Origin: Micrococcales bacterium 72-143
Lineage (GTDB): Bacteria > Actinomycetota > Actinomycetes > Actinomycetales > Microbacteriaceae
DNA: 64,000 nt
Direction: 5' to 3'
Assembly: GCA_001898835.1 (NCBI GenBank)
Contig: MKVM01000005.1
Span: 124,001-188,000 of the forward strand
In this document: positions 29,278 to 37,831 of the stretch, one piece after another
Position numbering within the stretch: the first letter of the stretch is position 1
Layout of the letters: each line of letters starts with the position of its first letter
Program-made: the position numbers and the translations under genes
Notes under the pieces: generated by a model
Told to the model about the DNA's origin: nothing
The model's database searches: none
What the model saw: the letters and a program-made list of their open reading frames with translations, nothing else

Positions 29278-31315
29278 GCGTTTCGACCGACGGGGCGAGC
29301 GACACGGGACCGCCGACGAGCGTCACACGCGTGGCGCCCAGCCGGTCGAGGTCGGCGAGCACATCGCGGGTCACGCAGGTCCCCGGCACGACGTACAGCG
29401 GCGCACCGATCGTCCCCGCCCAGGCGGATGCGGCGAGCGCGTCGGGGAAGCCGAGGCCGGTGGCGAGAATCGCACGATCCGAGCTCCCGAAGGCGAACCG
29501 GGCGACCCCGACACCCACCGCGAAGCGGTCGGCGCCCGCGATGCGCGTGACCGGCGCGAAGGCGCCGAGCGCACCCATCACGGCATCGCTCACGGAGGCG
29601 GGACCGCCGACCACGACGATCGAGTGCGGGTCGAGCGCCGAAAGCGCTGCACGGGTGTCGGGTCCGAGCTCCGACGCGCTCCCGGGGACCAGCAGCACGG
29701 GAGCTCCCGCCGCACCGGCGGCCGCCCCAGCGGTGAGCGCATCGGGGAAGTTCTCACCCGTCGCGACGAACACCGTGTCCGGATGGATGCCGTCGAACGC
29801 CGCCCGCGCGATCGCGGCCGACGCCGCATAGCGGTCCGCGCCCGCGATCCGCTCAACGCGGGGCTGGATCGCGGCGAGCTGCGCGAGGACCGTGTCGCTC
29901 ACACTCGCGGGACCGCCGACGACGACGATGCGATCGGGCTCGAGGCGCGCGATCTCAGCGCGCACCACAGCGGGCAGAAAGCCGCCGGCCGTCAGCAGCA
30001 GCGGGCTGTGGTCGCGCGCCGCGACCGGGGCCGCCGACAGCGCGTCGGGGAACTTCTCGCCGCTCGCCACATAGACCGCGGACGCCGCGCCCGGATTCGC
30101 GGCCCGCGACACACCGACAGCTGCGGCATACCGATCGGCGCCCGAGACCCTGTCGACCTGTCGGCCGCCGCCCAGCTCGCGCAGGTGGTCGTGGAACAGC
30201 GTGCCCGCGGGCGCCTTCGGCCGACCGTCGTCGTCGACGAGCGCGTAGCGACTGTTGCTGAGCGACTCGGAGGCGTCGACGCGCCACCACGCCCACGGCA
30301 GGTATCCGATGCCGTGCTCATCGGACCAGTCCATGAGACGGGCGAGGTAGTCGCTGCCGCCGTCGGTCTGGCCGAACTCGGTCACGATGACCGGTACCTG
30401 GTCGGCGATCGGCGCGACCGTCGCATCCCAGCAGCCGATGGTGCGACAGCTCTGCCCCGGATAGGCGTGCCACGACACGACGAGCTGGTCGTCGTGGGGC
30501 CGGTGGGAGAGCCAGCCGTTGAGGTCGTTCGCGTAGTCGATGCCGGCGAGCAGCGCAGGCTGACCCGCGCCCGCGGAACGCACGGCGGCGAGCAGCTCGC
30601 TCATGCCGACCGCTGCATAGCTCGCGCCCGACAGCGCGCCGGCCGCGTCGTCCTCGACCGGCGGATGGCACCCACCGTCGCGCCAGCAGCCCCAGCTGAG
30701 GCTGAAGGCGAGACCGCCCCCGCTCGGCGCCCATCGCGAGTAGGGCTCGTTGAACAGGTCGAACATCACCGAGGGGTCGTCGGCGAAGCGCGCGGCGATG
30801 GAGGCCCAGGCCGTGACCGACTGCGCATCCGGCATCGCCCGCTGACCACGCGCGGCGACCCCGGCCGGTGCGGTGATGTGCAGATCCAGGATGACGGCGA
30901 CGCCCGCGAGGTGCAGCTGATCCACCCAGGACTCGACCGCGGAACGGTAGCCCGCCGCCGTGCGCCCACCCCCGGCCGGGGCGCCGTTGAGGCCCAGCCA
31001 GCAATCCTGGTTGAGCGGCAGGCGCACCAGATCCACACCCCACGACGCGATCAGCTGCGCCTCCGCGGCGGAGGTCGATTGCGAATAGCCCCACCCCTGC
31101 CAGCAGGCGTACTCGAAGCTCGGCCAGTTGACCCCGTGCGGCACCCAGGTCCGCCCGGTGCGAGCGTCGACGAGTCGCGCGCCGTCCACCTGCGGGTGCG
31201 GTGCCCCGGGCGCGGCCTCAGCGGGAGAAGCCGCCGTGAGGCCGGCCGCGAGGAGCGCGACGGCGAGGACGAGCGCCGCCGCCGCGCGCGACGAGACACG
31301 GATCGGACGAATCAT
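29264..31315 (-). CDS. Secreted GH5-like glycoside hydrolase with C-terminal cell-wall-binding repeats (CWB2)
   Basis: Signal peptide; VPHGVNWPSFEYACWQGWGY; acid FDLFNEPYS, nucleophile PVIVTEFGQ; three RISGADRYAAAVGVSR/FPDALSA/VVGGPASVS repeats. Confidence 0.9.
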   Translation of the reverse strand: MIRPIRVSSRAAAALVLAVALLAAGLTAASPAEAAPGAPHPQVDGARLVDARTGRTWVPHGVNWPSFEYACWQGWGYSQSTSAAEAQLIASWGVDLVRLPLNQDCWLGLNGAPAGGGRTAAGYRSAVESWVDQLHLAGVAVILDLHITAPAGVAARGQRAMPDAQSVTAWASIAARFADDPSVMFDLFNEPYSRWAPSGGGLAFSLSWGCWRDGGCHPPVEDDAAGALSGASYAAVGMSELLAAVRSAGAGQPALLAGIDYANDLNGWLSHRPHDDQLVVSWHAYPGQSCRTIGCWDATVAPIADQVPVIVTEFGQTDGGSDYLARLMDWSDEHGIGYLPWAWWRVDASESLSNSRYALVDDDGRPKAPAGTLFHDHLRELGGGRQVDRVSGADRYAAAVGVSRAANPGAASAVYVASGEKFPDALSAAPVAARDHSPLLLTAGGFLPAVVRAEIARLEPDRIVVVGGPASVSDTVLAQLAAIQPRVERIAGADRYAASAAIARAAFDGIHPDTVFVATGENFPDALTAGAAAGAAGAPVLLVPGSASELGPDTRAALSALDPHSIVVVGGPASVSDAVMGALGAFAPVTRIAGADRFAVGVGVARFAFGSSDRAILATGLGFPDALAASAWAGTIGAPLYVVPGTCVTRDVLADLDRLGATRVTLVGGPVSLAPSVETLTPC

Positions 31316-31347
31316 CCTCAGCCCCCTGCGCGGGAGCATAGCGAATA

Positions 31348-32295
31348 TCAGCCCTTGACGGCCCCGCCGAGCCCCGCGCCGCGCAGGATGAGGCGCTGGA
31401 AGGCGAGGAACAGCACGACGGGGATGATCGTCGCGATCGCGAGCGCCGCGAGCGTCACGTCGAGCTCGGTCTGCGACTGGATGTTCGGCAATCGCACCCC
31501 GAGCGGCTGCACGTCCGGGACGGTGAGCACGAGCTTCGGCCACAGGTAGTCCTTGAGCGAGGCGATGACGATGAACACCGACACGACGCCGAGGATGGGA
31601 CGCGACATCGGCAGCACGATCGACCAGAACATCCGCACCGTTCCCGCGCCGTCCGTGCGGGCGGCCTCGAACACCTCCTGCGGGAGGCTGTCGAAGAACC
31701 GCTTCACGATGAGGATGTTGAACGCGTTCGCCGCCGTCGGCAGCCACACCCCGAGGTAGTTGTTGAGCAGGCTCGGCCCGAACGCGGGTCGGGCGACCGT
31801 GATGAACAGCGGCACGAGCAGCACGACCGACGGCACGAAGAGCGTCGCGAGGATCGCGCCCTGCAGCACCCGCGCGTACGCCGGACGCAGGATCGAGAGC
31901 ACGTACGCGCCCGTCGTGGCGATCACGAGCCCGATGACCCACTGGCCGAGGGCGAGCGCGATCGTGTTGAAGAAGTACTTGCCGACCTCGACGTCGACCC
32001 AGGCCTGCTCGAGGTTCGCCCAGTCGATCCCGCTCGGCCAGAACTGGAGGGGGTACTGGATGGTGTCCTGCGTCGTCGAGATCGCCGACTTCGCGAGCCA
32101 CAGGAGTGGGCCGAGGCCGACGACGAGCAGTCCGCCCATGAGCACGATGTGCGAGATCACCTGGCCGACCCGCACGGGGGTGCGGCGGCGGTCGTGGGGC
32201 GAGAGGATGCCGCGCTCGACGTCGGGCTCGGTCGTCGCGTCGAGCGACCGCCTCGTGCGGAGCCGCGGGCGCGGGAGTTTGATCGTGATGCTCAT
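31348..32295 (-). CDS. Carbohydrate ABC transporter permease (MalG-like)
   Basis: EAARTDGAGTVRMFWSIVLPMSRPILGVVSVFIVIASL EAA loop. Confidence 0.93.
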   Translation of the reverse strand: MSITIKLPRPRLRTRRSLDATTEPDVERGILSPHDRRRTPVRVGQVISHIVLMGGLLVVGLGPLLWLAKSAISTTQDTIQYPLQFWPSGIDWANLEQAWVDVEVGKYFFNTIALALGQWVIGLVIATTGAYVLSILRPAYARVLQGAILATLFVPSVVLLVPLFITVARPAFGPSLLNNYLGVWLPTAANAFNILIVKRFFDSLPQEVFEAARTDGAGTVRMFWSIVLPMSRPILGVVSVFIVIASLKDYLWPKLVLTVPDVQPLGVRLPNIQSQTELDVTLAALAIATIIPVVLFLAFQRLILRGAGLGGAVKG

Positions 32296-33260
32296 CAGTC
32301 GGTGCTCCACTTCTCGGTGGCCTTGAAGTACAGGAAGGATGCGGCCGCGAGGAACAGCGCGAGCATGACCGAGAGCGCGGTCGCCTCGCCGTACTTGCCG
32401 CCAAGGCTGTTCTCGAAGGCGTAGCGGTAGATGAGCAGCAGCACGGTGACGGTCGCGTTGTTCGGGCCGCCGCCCGTGAACAGGTAGGGCTCGAGGAAGA
32501 CCTGGGCGGTCGCGATGACCTGCAGGATGAGCATGACGAAGATGACCCCGCGCAGCTGCGGGAGCGTGACGTGCCAGATCTTGCGCCAGATGGAGGCCCC
32601 GTCGACCTCGGCGGCGTCGTACAGCTCCGGCGGGACCGCGAGCAGCGCGGCGAGGTAGATGATGATCGACCCGCCGGCGGCGGCCCACGTCGCCTCGAGG
32701 ACGAGCGACGGCATCGCCTGGGTCGCGTCCTGGATCCACGGCTGCGGGGGGATCCCGAGCACGCCCAGGATCGTGTTGAACACGCCCGTCGGCGAGGCGG
32801 AGTAGAAGAACTTCCACAGCAGCACCGCCACGACGGGAGGCACGATCACGGGGAGGTAGGCGAGGGCCGAGTAGAGGCCCTTCATGCGCTTGACCTCGCT
32901 CATGAGCACCGCCATGAGGATCGGCAGCGGGAAGCCGAACACGAGCGCGAGGAGCGCGAAGTAGAGGGTGTTGACCACCGCGCGCCCGAGCAGCGGGTCG
33001 CTCAGCACGTTCACGAAGTTGTCGAGGCCGACGAACTGGTAGGTGATGAGGTTGGTCTTCTGGAAGCTCATCCAGATCGACTGGAGGATCGGCCACCAGC
33101 TGTACACCGTGAACACGAGGATCATCGGGAGGGCGAACAGCAGCGTGACGAGCCCGCCGCGGCGCACCCATCCGCGGATGCTGCGGTCGCGTCGACGGGG
33201 GCCGGTCTGCCGCGGACGCAGGCGCTGTTCGACGGCGCGCCGTTCGTCGAGGACGGTCAT
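32295..33260 (-). CDS. Sugar ABC transporter permease (MalF-like)
   Basis: YDAAEVDGASIWRKIWHVTLPQLRGVIFVMLILQVI EAA loop. Confidence 0.93.
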   Translation of the reverse strand: MTVLDERRAVEQRLRPRQTGPRRRDRSIRGWVRRGGLVTLLFALPMILVFTVYSWWPILQSIWMSFQKTNLITYQFVGLDNFVNVLSDPLLGRAVVNTLYFALLALVFGFPLPILMAVLMSEVKRMKGLYSALAYLPVIVPPVVAVLLWKFFYSASPTGVFNTILGVLGIPPQPWIQDATQAMPSLVLEATWAAAGGSIIIYLAALLAVPPELYDAAEVDGASIWRKIWHVTLPQLRGVIFVMLILQVIATAQVFLEPYLFTGGGPNNATVTVLLLIYRYAFENSLGGKYGEATALSVMLALFLAAASFLYFKATEKWSTD

Positions 33261-33287
33261 GGGTCTTCCTTCGGGTCGGATCGGGTT

Positions 33288-33318
33288 GGGGCCGCCGGAT
33301 GCGGGATCCGGCGGCCCC
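33288..33318 (-). terminator. Intercistronic stem-loop between SBP and permease genes
   Basis: ggggccgccggat-gcggg-atccggcggcccc, perfect 13-bp stem. Confidence 0.75.
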
Positions 33319-33325
33319 TGCGGCG

Positions 33326-34672
33326 TCAGCCGCCGATGAGCGCCTGAGCGTCCTTGTCTGCCTGGGCGAGAAGAGCGTCGATGTCGGCGTTCCTGTCGGT
33401 CAGCACCGCCTGGACGATCGGGTCGAGGAGCGCGTAGATCTCCTGCGTGTGGCTCTTCGGCTCGCCTACCGGGGTCTGCTCGAAGATGCCGTCGATGAAG
33501 CCCTGCATCTGGTCACGCGGGACGTTCACGTAGGGCTCGATCCAGGTGAGCGACTCCTCGTAGGTGGCCTGGTCGAGCACCGGCAGCACGGGGGTGCCGA
33601 CCGCCTGGCCCGAGTCCGAGAGCGCCTTCGCGTCCGCGACGGCCGCGTCCTTGTTGAGGAGCTTCTGCATGTAGTACCAGTCGACCCACTTCACAGCCGC
33701 CGCCTTCGTGTCGGCGTCGAGCGACGGCGGGAGCACGGCGATGTCGCCGCCGCCGAGCACCTTGCCGCCGTCCTCCATCGGGATGGTGGTCAGGCCGTAC
33801 ACGGCGGGGTCGAGCGAGAAGTCGCGCACGAGGGCCGTGTAGAGGTCGGAGCCGGAGGTGTACATGCCGATGTTGCCGGCCGCGAACTCCTGGTTGATCG
33901 AACCCCAGTCGAGCAGGAAGTTGTCGCCCATGGAGTTGTCGTCCCAGCGGAGGTCGTGGAAGTACTGCAGCGTGGCCTTCACGCCGTCGTTGGCGATCGT
34001 CGAGGTCGTGCCGTCGTCCGACTGCAGGAAGCCGCCGCGCGACGCCGCCTGCGCGGTGAGCTGCCATCCGCCCGTGTTGTTCTGGGTCATGGTCGCGTAG
34101 CCCGCCTTGCCGGTCTTCTCGGAGATCTGCTTGGCGTACTCGCGCACCTGGTCCCAGGTGGTGGGCGGCGAGTCGGGGTCGAGGCCTGCCTGCTCGAACA
34201 GCTGGCGGTTGTACTGCAGCCCGAGCGCGTAGGCCTGGCGCGGGAAGCCGAACAGGTGCCCCTTCGAATCCTTGACCGCGTCGAGGATGATCGGGTTGAA
34301 CTTGTCCTCGTAGCCGAGGGCCTTGATCTCCTCGGTCACGTCGGCGAGCTGGCCGTTCTCGAGCAGCGTCTTCGCGTCGGTGAAGGGCACCGTGAAGACG
34401 TCGGGCAGGCTGCCCGCCGCGAGCTGAGCGGTGAAGGTGGGTCCCTCCCACTCGTACTCGACGCCGATGATGTCGATGTTCGGGTACTTCTTCTCGAACT
34501 GCGCCTCCTGCGTCGCGAAAGCGTCGTAGGCGGCCTGGTCGGCGCCGGGCGGGAAGGTCGCGACGCGCAGCTCGATCTTGCCGTCGGCGGATCCTCCGGT
34601 GCTGCAGGCGGCGAGCGATGCGACAGTCGCGAACGCCGCGGCGATCGCGATCACCTTGGTGGGTGACTTCAT
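33326..34672 (-). CDS. Extracellular sugar-binding lipoprotein
   Basis: Lipobox LAACSTGG; IELRVATFPPGADQAAYDAFATQEAQFEKKYPNIDIIGVEYEWEG. Confidence 0.93.
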   Translation of the reverse strand: MKSPTKVIAIAAAFATVASLAACSTGGSADGKIELRVATFPPGADQAAYDAFATQEAQFEKKYPNIDIIGVEYEWEGPTFTAQLAAGSLPDVFTVPFTDAKTLLENGQLADVTEEIKALGYEDKFNPIILDAVKDSKGHLFGFPRQAYALGLQYNRQLFEQAGLDPDSPPTTWDQVREYAKQISEKTGKAGYATMTQNNTGGWQLTAQAASRGGFLQSDDGTTSTIANDGVKATLQYFHDLRWDDNSMGDNFLLDWGSINQEFAAGNIGMYTSGSDLYTALVRDFSLDPAVYGLTTIPMEDGGKVLGGGDIAVLPPSLDADTKAAAVKWVDWYYMQKLLNKDAAVADAKALSDSGQAVGTPVLPVLDQATYEESLTWIEPYVNVPRDQMQGFIDGIFEQTPVGEPKSHTQEIYALLDPIVQAVLTDRNADIDALLAQADKDAQALIGG

Positions 34673-34683
34673 TGTCTTGCCTT

Positions 34684-36396
34684 TCATCGTTGGGTGATGG
34701 GGTGGGGTTCTCCGGGCTCGTGCTGTGGTCGTAGCCATGCCGTGGAGTTCGTGGGGAGGACGCCGTCGGCGACCTCGGAGCTCGCGAGGAGCACCTCGCG
34801 GTGGGGCGGCAGCTCGACGGGTGCGTCGAAGCTGGTGACGCTGATGAGGTCGTCGCCGCGGCGGAAGGCGAGCGCGTCGGGCCCGAGGTCGAGCCAGGCG
34901 AAGGCGCCGTCGCCGAGCGCGGGCTCGGCCTTCCGGATGCGCAGGGCCGCCTTGTAGAGGTTGAGCATGGAGCCCGGGTCGGCCTCCTCGGCCTCGACCG
35001 TGTAGAGGGCCCACTGCTGGGGTTGCGGCAGCCACGGGGTGCCCGTCGCGTGGGGCGAGCTGAAGCCGAACGGGGCCCGGGTGCCGGACCAGGGAAGCGG
35101 CACGCGGCATCCGTCCCGCCCGGGGTCGACGCCGCCCGAGCGGTAGTGCATGGGGTCCTGGATGAGTTCGCGCGGGATGTCCTCGGCCTCGGGGAGGCCG
35201 AGCTCGTCGCCCTGGTAGATGTAGAGCGAGCCGGGCAGCGCGGCCGTGAGGAGCGCGGCGGCGCGGGCGCGGCGGGTGCCGAGCGCGAGGTCGGTGGGCG
35301 TGCCGAAGCGCTTGGCGAGGAACGCGAAGGAGCTGTCGGCGCGGCCGTAGCGGGTGACGGGGCGCGTCACGTCGTGGTTGGAGAGCACCCAGGTCGACGG
35401 CGCGCCGACCGGCGCGTGGGCGCCGAGGGTGAGGTCGATGGATGCGCGGAGCTCGGCGGCATCCCACGGGCGCGCGAGGAAGTCGAAGTTGAACGCCGTG
35501 TGCATCTCGTCGGAGCGCAGGTACTTCACGAAGCGGTCGATCTCGGGCAGCCAGATCTCGCCGACCAGCACGCGCGCGCCCGGGTACGAGTCGGCGAGGG
35601 CGCGCCAGCTGCGGTAGACGTCGTGCAGCTCGTCGCGGTCCTGGGTGGGGTGCTCGCCGGGGCCGGGGTTCTCGGGTACCTCGCCGAGCTGGGGATCCTT
35701 GATGACCAGCGCGGCGGAGTCGATGCGCACGCCGGCGACGCCGCGGTCGAACCAGAACCGCAGGATGTCCTCGTGCTCGCGGCGCACATCCGGGTGGTTC
35801 CAGTTGAGGTCGGGCTGCTCGGGGGTGAACAGGTGCAGGTACCACTGGCCGGGCGTGCCGTCGGGGTTCGTCGTGCGGGTCCAGGTGTCACCGGCGAAGG
35901 GCGAGACCCAGTGGGTGGGCAGCTCCTCGGAGTCGACGAACCAGAAGCGCTCGCGTTCGGCGCTGCCGGGGCCTGCGGCGAGCGCCGCCTGGAACCACGG
36001 GTGTTGGTCGGAGACGTGGTTCGGGACGACGTCGATGATGGTGCGGATGCCGAGGGCGAGCGCCTCGCGGATCAGCAGCTCCGCCTCGGCGAGGGTGCCG
36101 AAGTCGGGGTGGATGGAGCGGTAGTCGCTCACGTCGTAGCCGCCGTCGGCGAGGGGGCTCGCGTACCAGGGCGTGAACCAGATCGCGTCGACCCCGAGGT
36201 CTTTCAGGTAGCCGAGCCGGCTGCGGACGCCGGCGAGGTCGCCCGTGCCGTCGCCGTTCCCGTCGGTGAAGCTGCGCGGGTAGATCTGGTAGATGACGGC
36301 GGAGCGCCACCAGTCCGGATCCTCGGTGCTCGGCGCGGGGGCGTGCACGGTCGACGCGGTGCGTTGTGCCGGGCTCTGCAGGACGTCTGCGTCCAA
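34684..36396 (-). CDS. GH13 alpha-glucosidase (exact start uncertain)
   Basis: WWRSAVIYQIYPRSFTDGNGDGTGDLAGV, GVAGVRIDSAAL, VLVGEIWLPE, WVLSNHDVTRPVTRYG. Confidence 0.93.
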   Translation of the reverse strand: MDADVLQSPAQRTASTVHAPAPSTEDPDWWRSAVIYQIYPRSFTDGNGDGTGDLAGVRSRLGYLKDLGVDAIWFTPWYASPLADGGYDVSDYRSIHPDFGTLAEAELLIREALALGIRTIIDVVPNHVSDQHPWFQAALAAGPGSAERERFWFVDSEELPTHWVSPFAGDTWTRTTNPDGTPGQWYLHLFTPEQPDLNWNHPDVRREHEDILRFWFDRGVAGVRIDSAALVIKDPQLGEVPENPGPGEHPTQDRDELHDVYRSWRALADSYPGARVLVGEIWLPEIDRFVKYLRSDEMHTAFNFDFLARPWDAAELRASIDLTLGAHAPVGAPSTWVLSNHDVTRPVTRYGRADSSFAFLAKRFGTPTDLALGTRRARAAALLTAALPGSLYIYQGDELGLPEAEDIPRELIQDPMHYRSGGVDPGRDGCRVPLPWSGTRAPFGFSSPHATGTPWLPQPQQWALYTVEAEEADPGSMLNLYKAALRIRKAEPALGDGAFAWLDLGPDALAFRRGDDLISVTSFDAPVELPPHREVLLASSEVADGVLPTNSTAWLRPQHEPGEPHPITQR

Positions 36397-36473
36397 CGCG
36401 GTGGTTCCTTCGGGCTCTCGCGACGCCCGGGTCGGCGTCGACACCCCGAATGTAGGTAACTCGACAGAATGAC

Positions 36474-36514
36474 GCAAGAACTCAACAAACTGCAAGAAAC
36501 TTGCGACGCCTTGC
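36474..36514. promoter_or_regulatory. Putative LacI-family operator cluster upstream of the alpha-glucoside operon
   Basis: GCAAG (36474), GCAAG-aaa-CTTGC (36492-36504), CTTGC (36510): nested inverted GCAAG/CTTGC half-sites. Confidence 0.65.
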
Positions 36515-36579
36515 GCAGCGTCACCCCCTGCCGCTCGTTGAGTAGCGCCGCGCCGCGAAGCGACGCGCCGCTGCAGACC

Positions 36580-37575
36580 TCAGCGGGCGCGGGCCGTCGA
36601 CCCCCGCACCACGAGCTCCGGCTCGAACAGGTACTCCTCGGTGGACGCCCGCCCGCCCTGCAGCTGGGCGACGAGCAGCTCGATGGCGAGCCGCCCCATG
36701 GGCTCGATCGGCTGGCGCACGGTGGTGAGCGCGGGGTCGGTCGCGTTCATGAGGGCGGAGTCGTCGTAGCCGACGATGGAGACGTCGTCCGGCACCTGCT
36801 TCCCGGCGCGGCGCACGGCCCGCACGGCGCCGAGCGCGAGCGGGTCGGATGCGCACAGGATGCCGGTGACGCCCGCCTTCAGCAGGCGCGTGGCGGCCGC
36901 CTGGCCGGCCTCGAGGGTGTAGTGGGAGTGGGCGATCTCGATGGGGATGCCGTCCGCTTCGGCGAGGCGCTGGGCGGATTCGAGCTTGCGCTGGGAGGGA
37001 ACGTGGTCCTCGGGGCCGAGCACGAGGCCGATGCGCTCGTGGCCGAGCTGGCGCAGGTGGTTCCAGCCGAGCTCGATGGCGACGCGGTCGTCGGTGGAGA
37101 CGGTCGGGAAGGCGAGTTCGTCGAGCCGGGCGTTGACGAGCACGGTGGGGATGCCGAGCTCGGCGAGGCGGGCGTAGTGCTCGTGCGGGGCGTCCCCTTG
37201 GGAGTACTGGCCGCCGACGAATACGACGCCGGAGACGCGCTGCTCGAGGAGGAGCTCGATGTAGTCGGCTTCGCTGATGCCGCCGGCGGTCTGGGTGCAG
37301 AGCACGGGGGTGTAGCCCTGCTGCACGAGCCCGCCGCCGACGAGCTCGCCGAAGGCGGGGAAGATGGGGTTGGTGAGCTCGGGCAGGAAGAGCCCGACGA
37401 GGCGGGCGCGTTCGCCGCGCAGCTTGCTGGGCCGCTCGTAGCCGAGCACGTCGAGCGCGGCGAGCACGGCCTGCCGGGTTGACTCGCTCACCCCCGGCTT
37501 CTCGTTGAGCACGCGGCTCACGGTGGCTTCGCTGACCCCGACCTTCTTGGCGACCTCGGCAAGACGACTCGACAT
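36580..37575 (-). CDS. LacI family transcriptional regulator
   Basis: MSSRLAEVAKKVGVSEATVSRVLNEKPGVSESTRQAVLAALDVLGYERPSKLRG. Confidence 0.95.
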   Translation of the reverse strand: MSSRLAEVAKKVGVSEATVSRVLNEKPGVSESTRQAVLAALDVLGYERPSKLRGERARLVGLFLPELTNPIFPAFGELVGGGLVQQGYTPVLCTQTAGGISEADYIELLLEQRVSGVVFVGGQYSQGDAPHEHYARLAELGIPTVLVNARLDELAFPTVSTDDRVAIELGWNHLRQLGHERIGLVLGPEDHVPSQRKLESAQRLAEADGIPIEIAHSHYTLEAGQAAATRLLKAGVTGILCASDPLALGAVRAVRRAGKQVPDDVSIVGYDDSALMNATDPALTTVRQPIEPMGRLAIELLVAQLQGGRASTEEYLFEPELVVRGSTARAR

Positions 37576-37598
37576 GTCAGGAACCCTACGCAATCGAC

Positions 37599-37610
37599 GC
37601 AATTTCTTGC
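37599..37610. promoter_or_regulatory. Putative operator upstream of the LacI gene
   Basis: gcaatttcttgc, reverse complement GCAAGAAATTGC, similar to GCAAGAAACTTGC at 36492. Confidence 0.55.
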
Positions 37611-37705
37611 AACGGTGAGTCCGCTTTGCGCTTCGGCACCCCCGCATCCGCCGCTCGCCGATACCGATTCGTTACCTGCCGCGCCCGGATCCGCCCCACC
37701 CCTCC

Positions 37706-37831
37706 GGCATCCGCCGCCTCTCAGCCCCAGAAATGCAGGAGATACGGACGCGCCGGCGAGCCTCAGCCGACGGAGGCGGCACCCTCCGCGGAGGGCTCCT
37801 GCATTTCTGGGGTTGAGAGGCGGCGGATGCC
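37706..37831. repeat. 36-bp near-perfect inverted repeat (35/36) with 54-nt spacer
   Basis: 37706-37741 ggcatccgccgcctctcagccccagaaatgcaggag and 37796-37831 ctcctgcatttctggggttgagaggcggcggatgcc. Confidence 0.95.

Noticed and set aside
31328-31345. gcgcgggagcatagcg upstream of the GH5 gene as a half CebR operator
   Set aside because: Only one GGGAGC half-site and no palindrome; insufficient.
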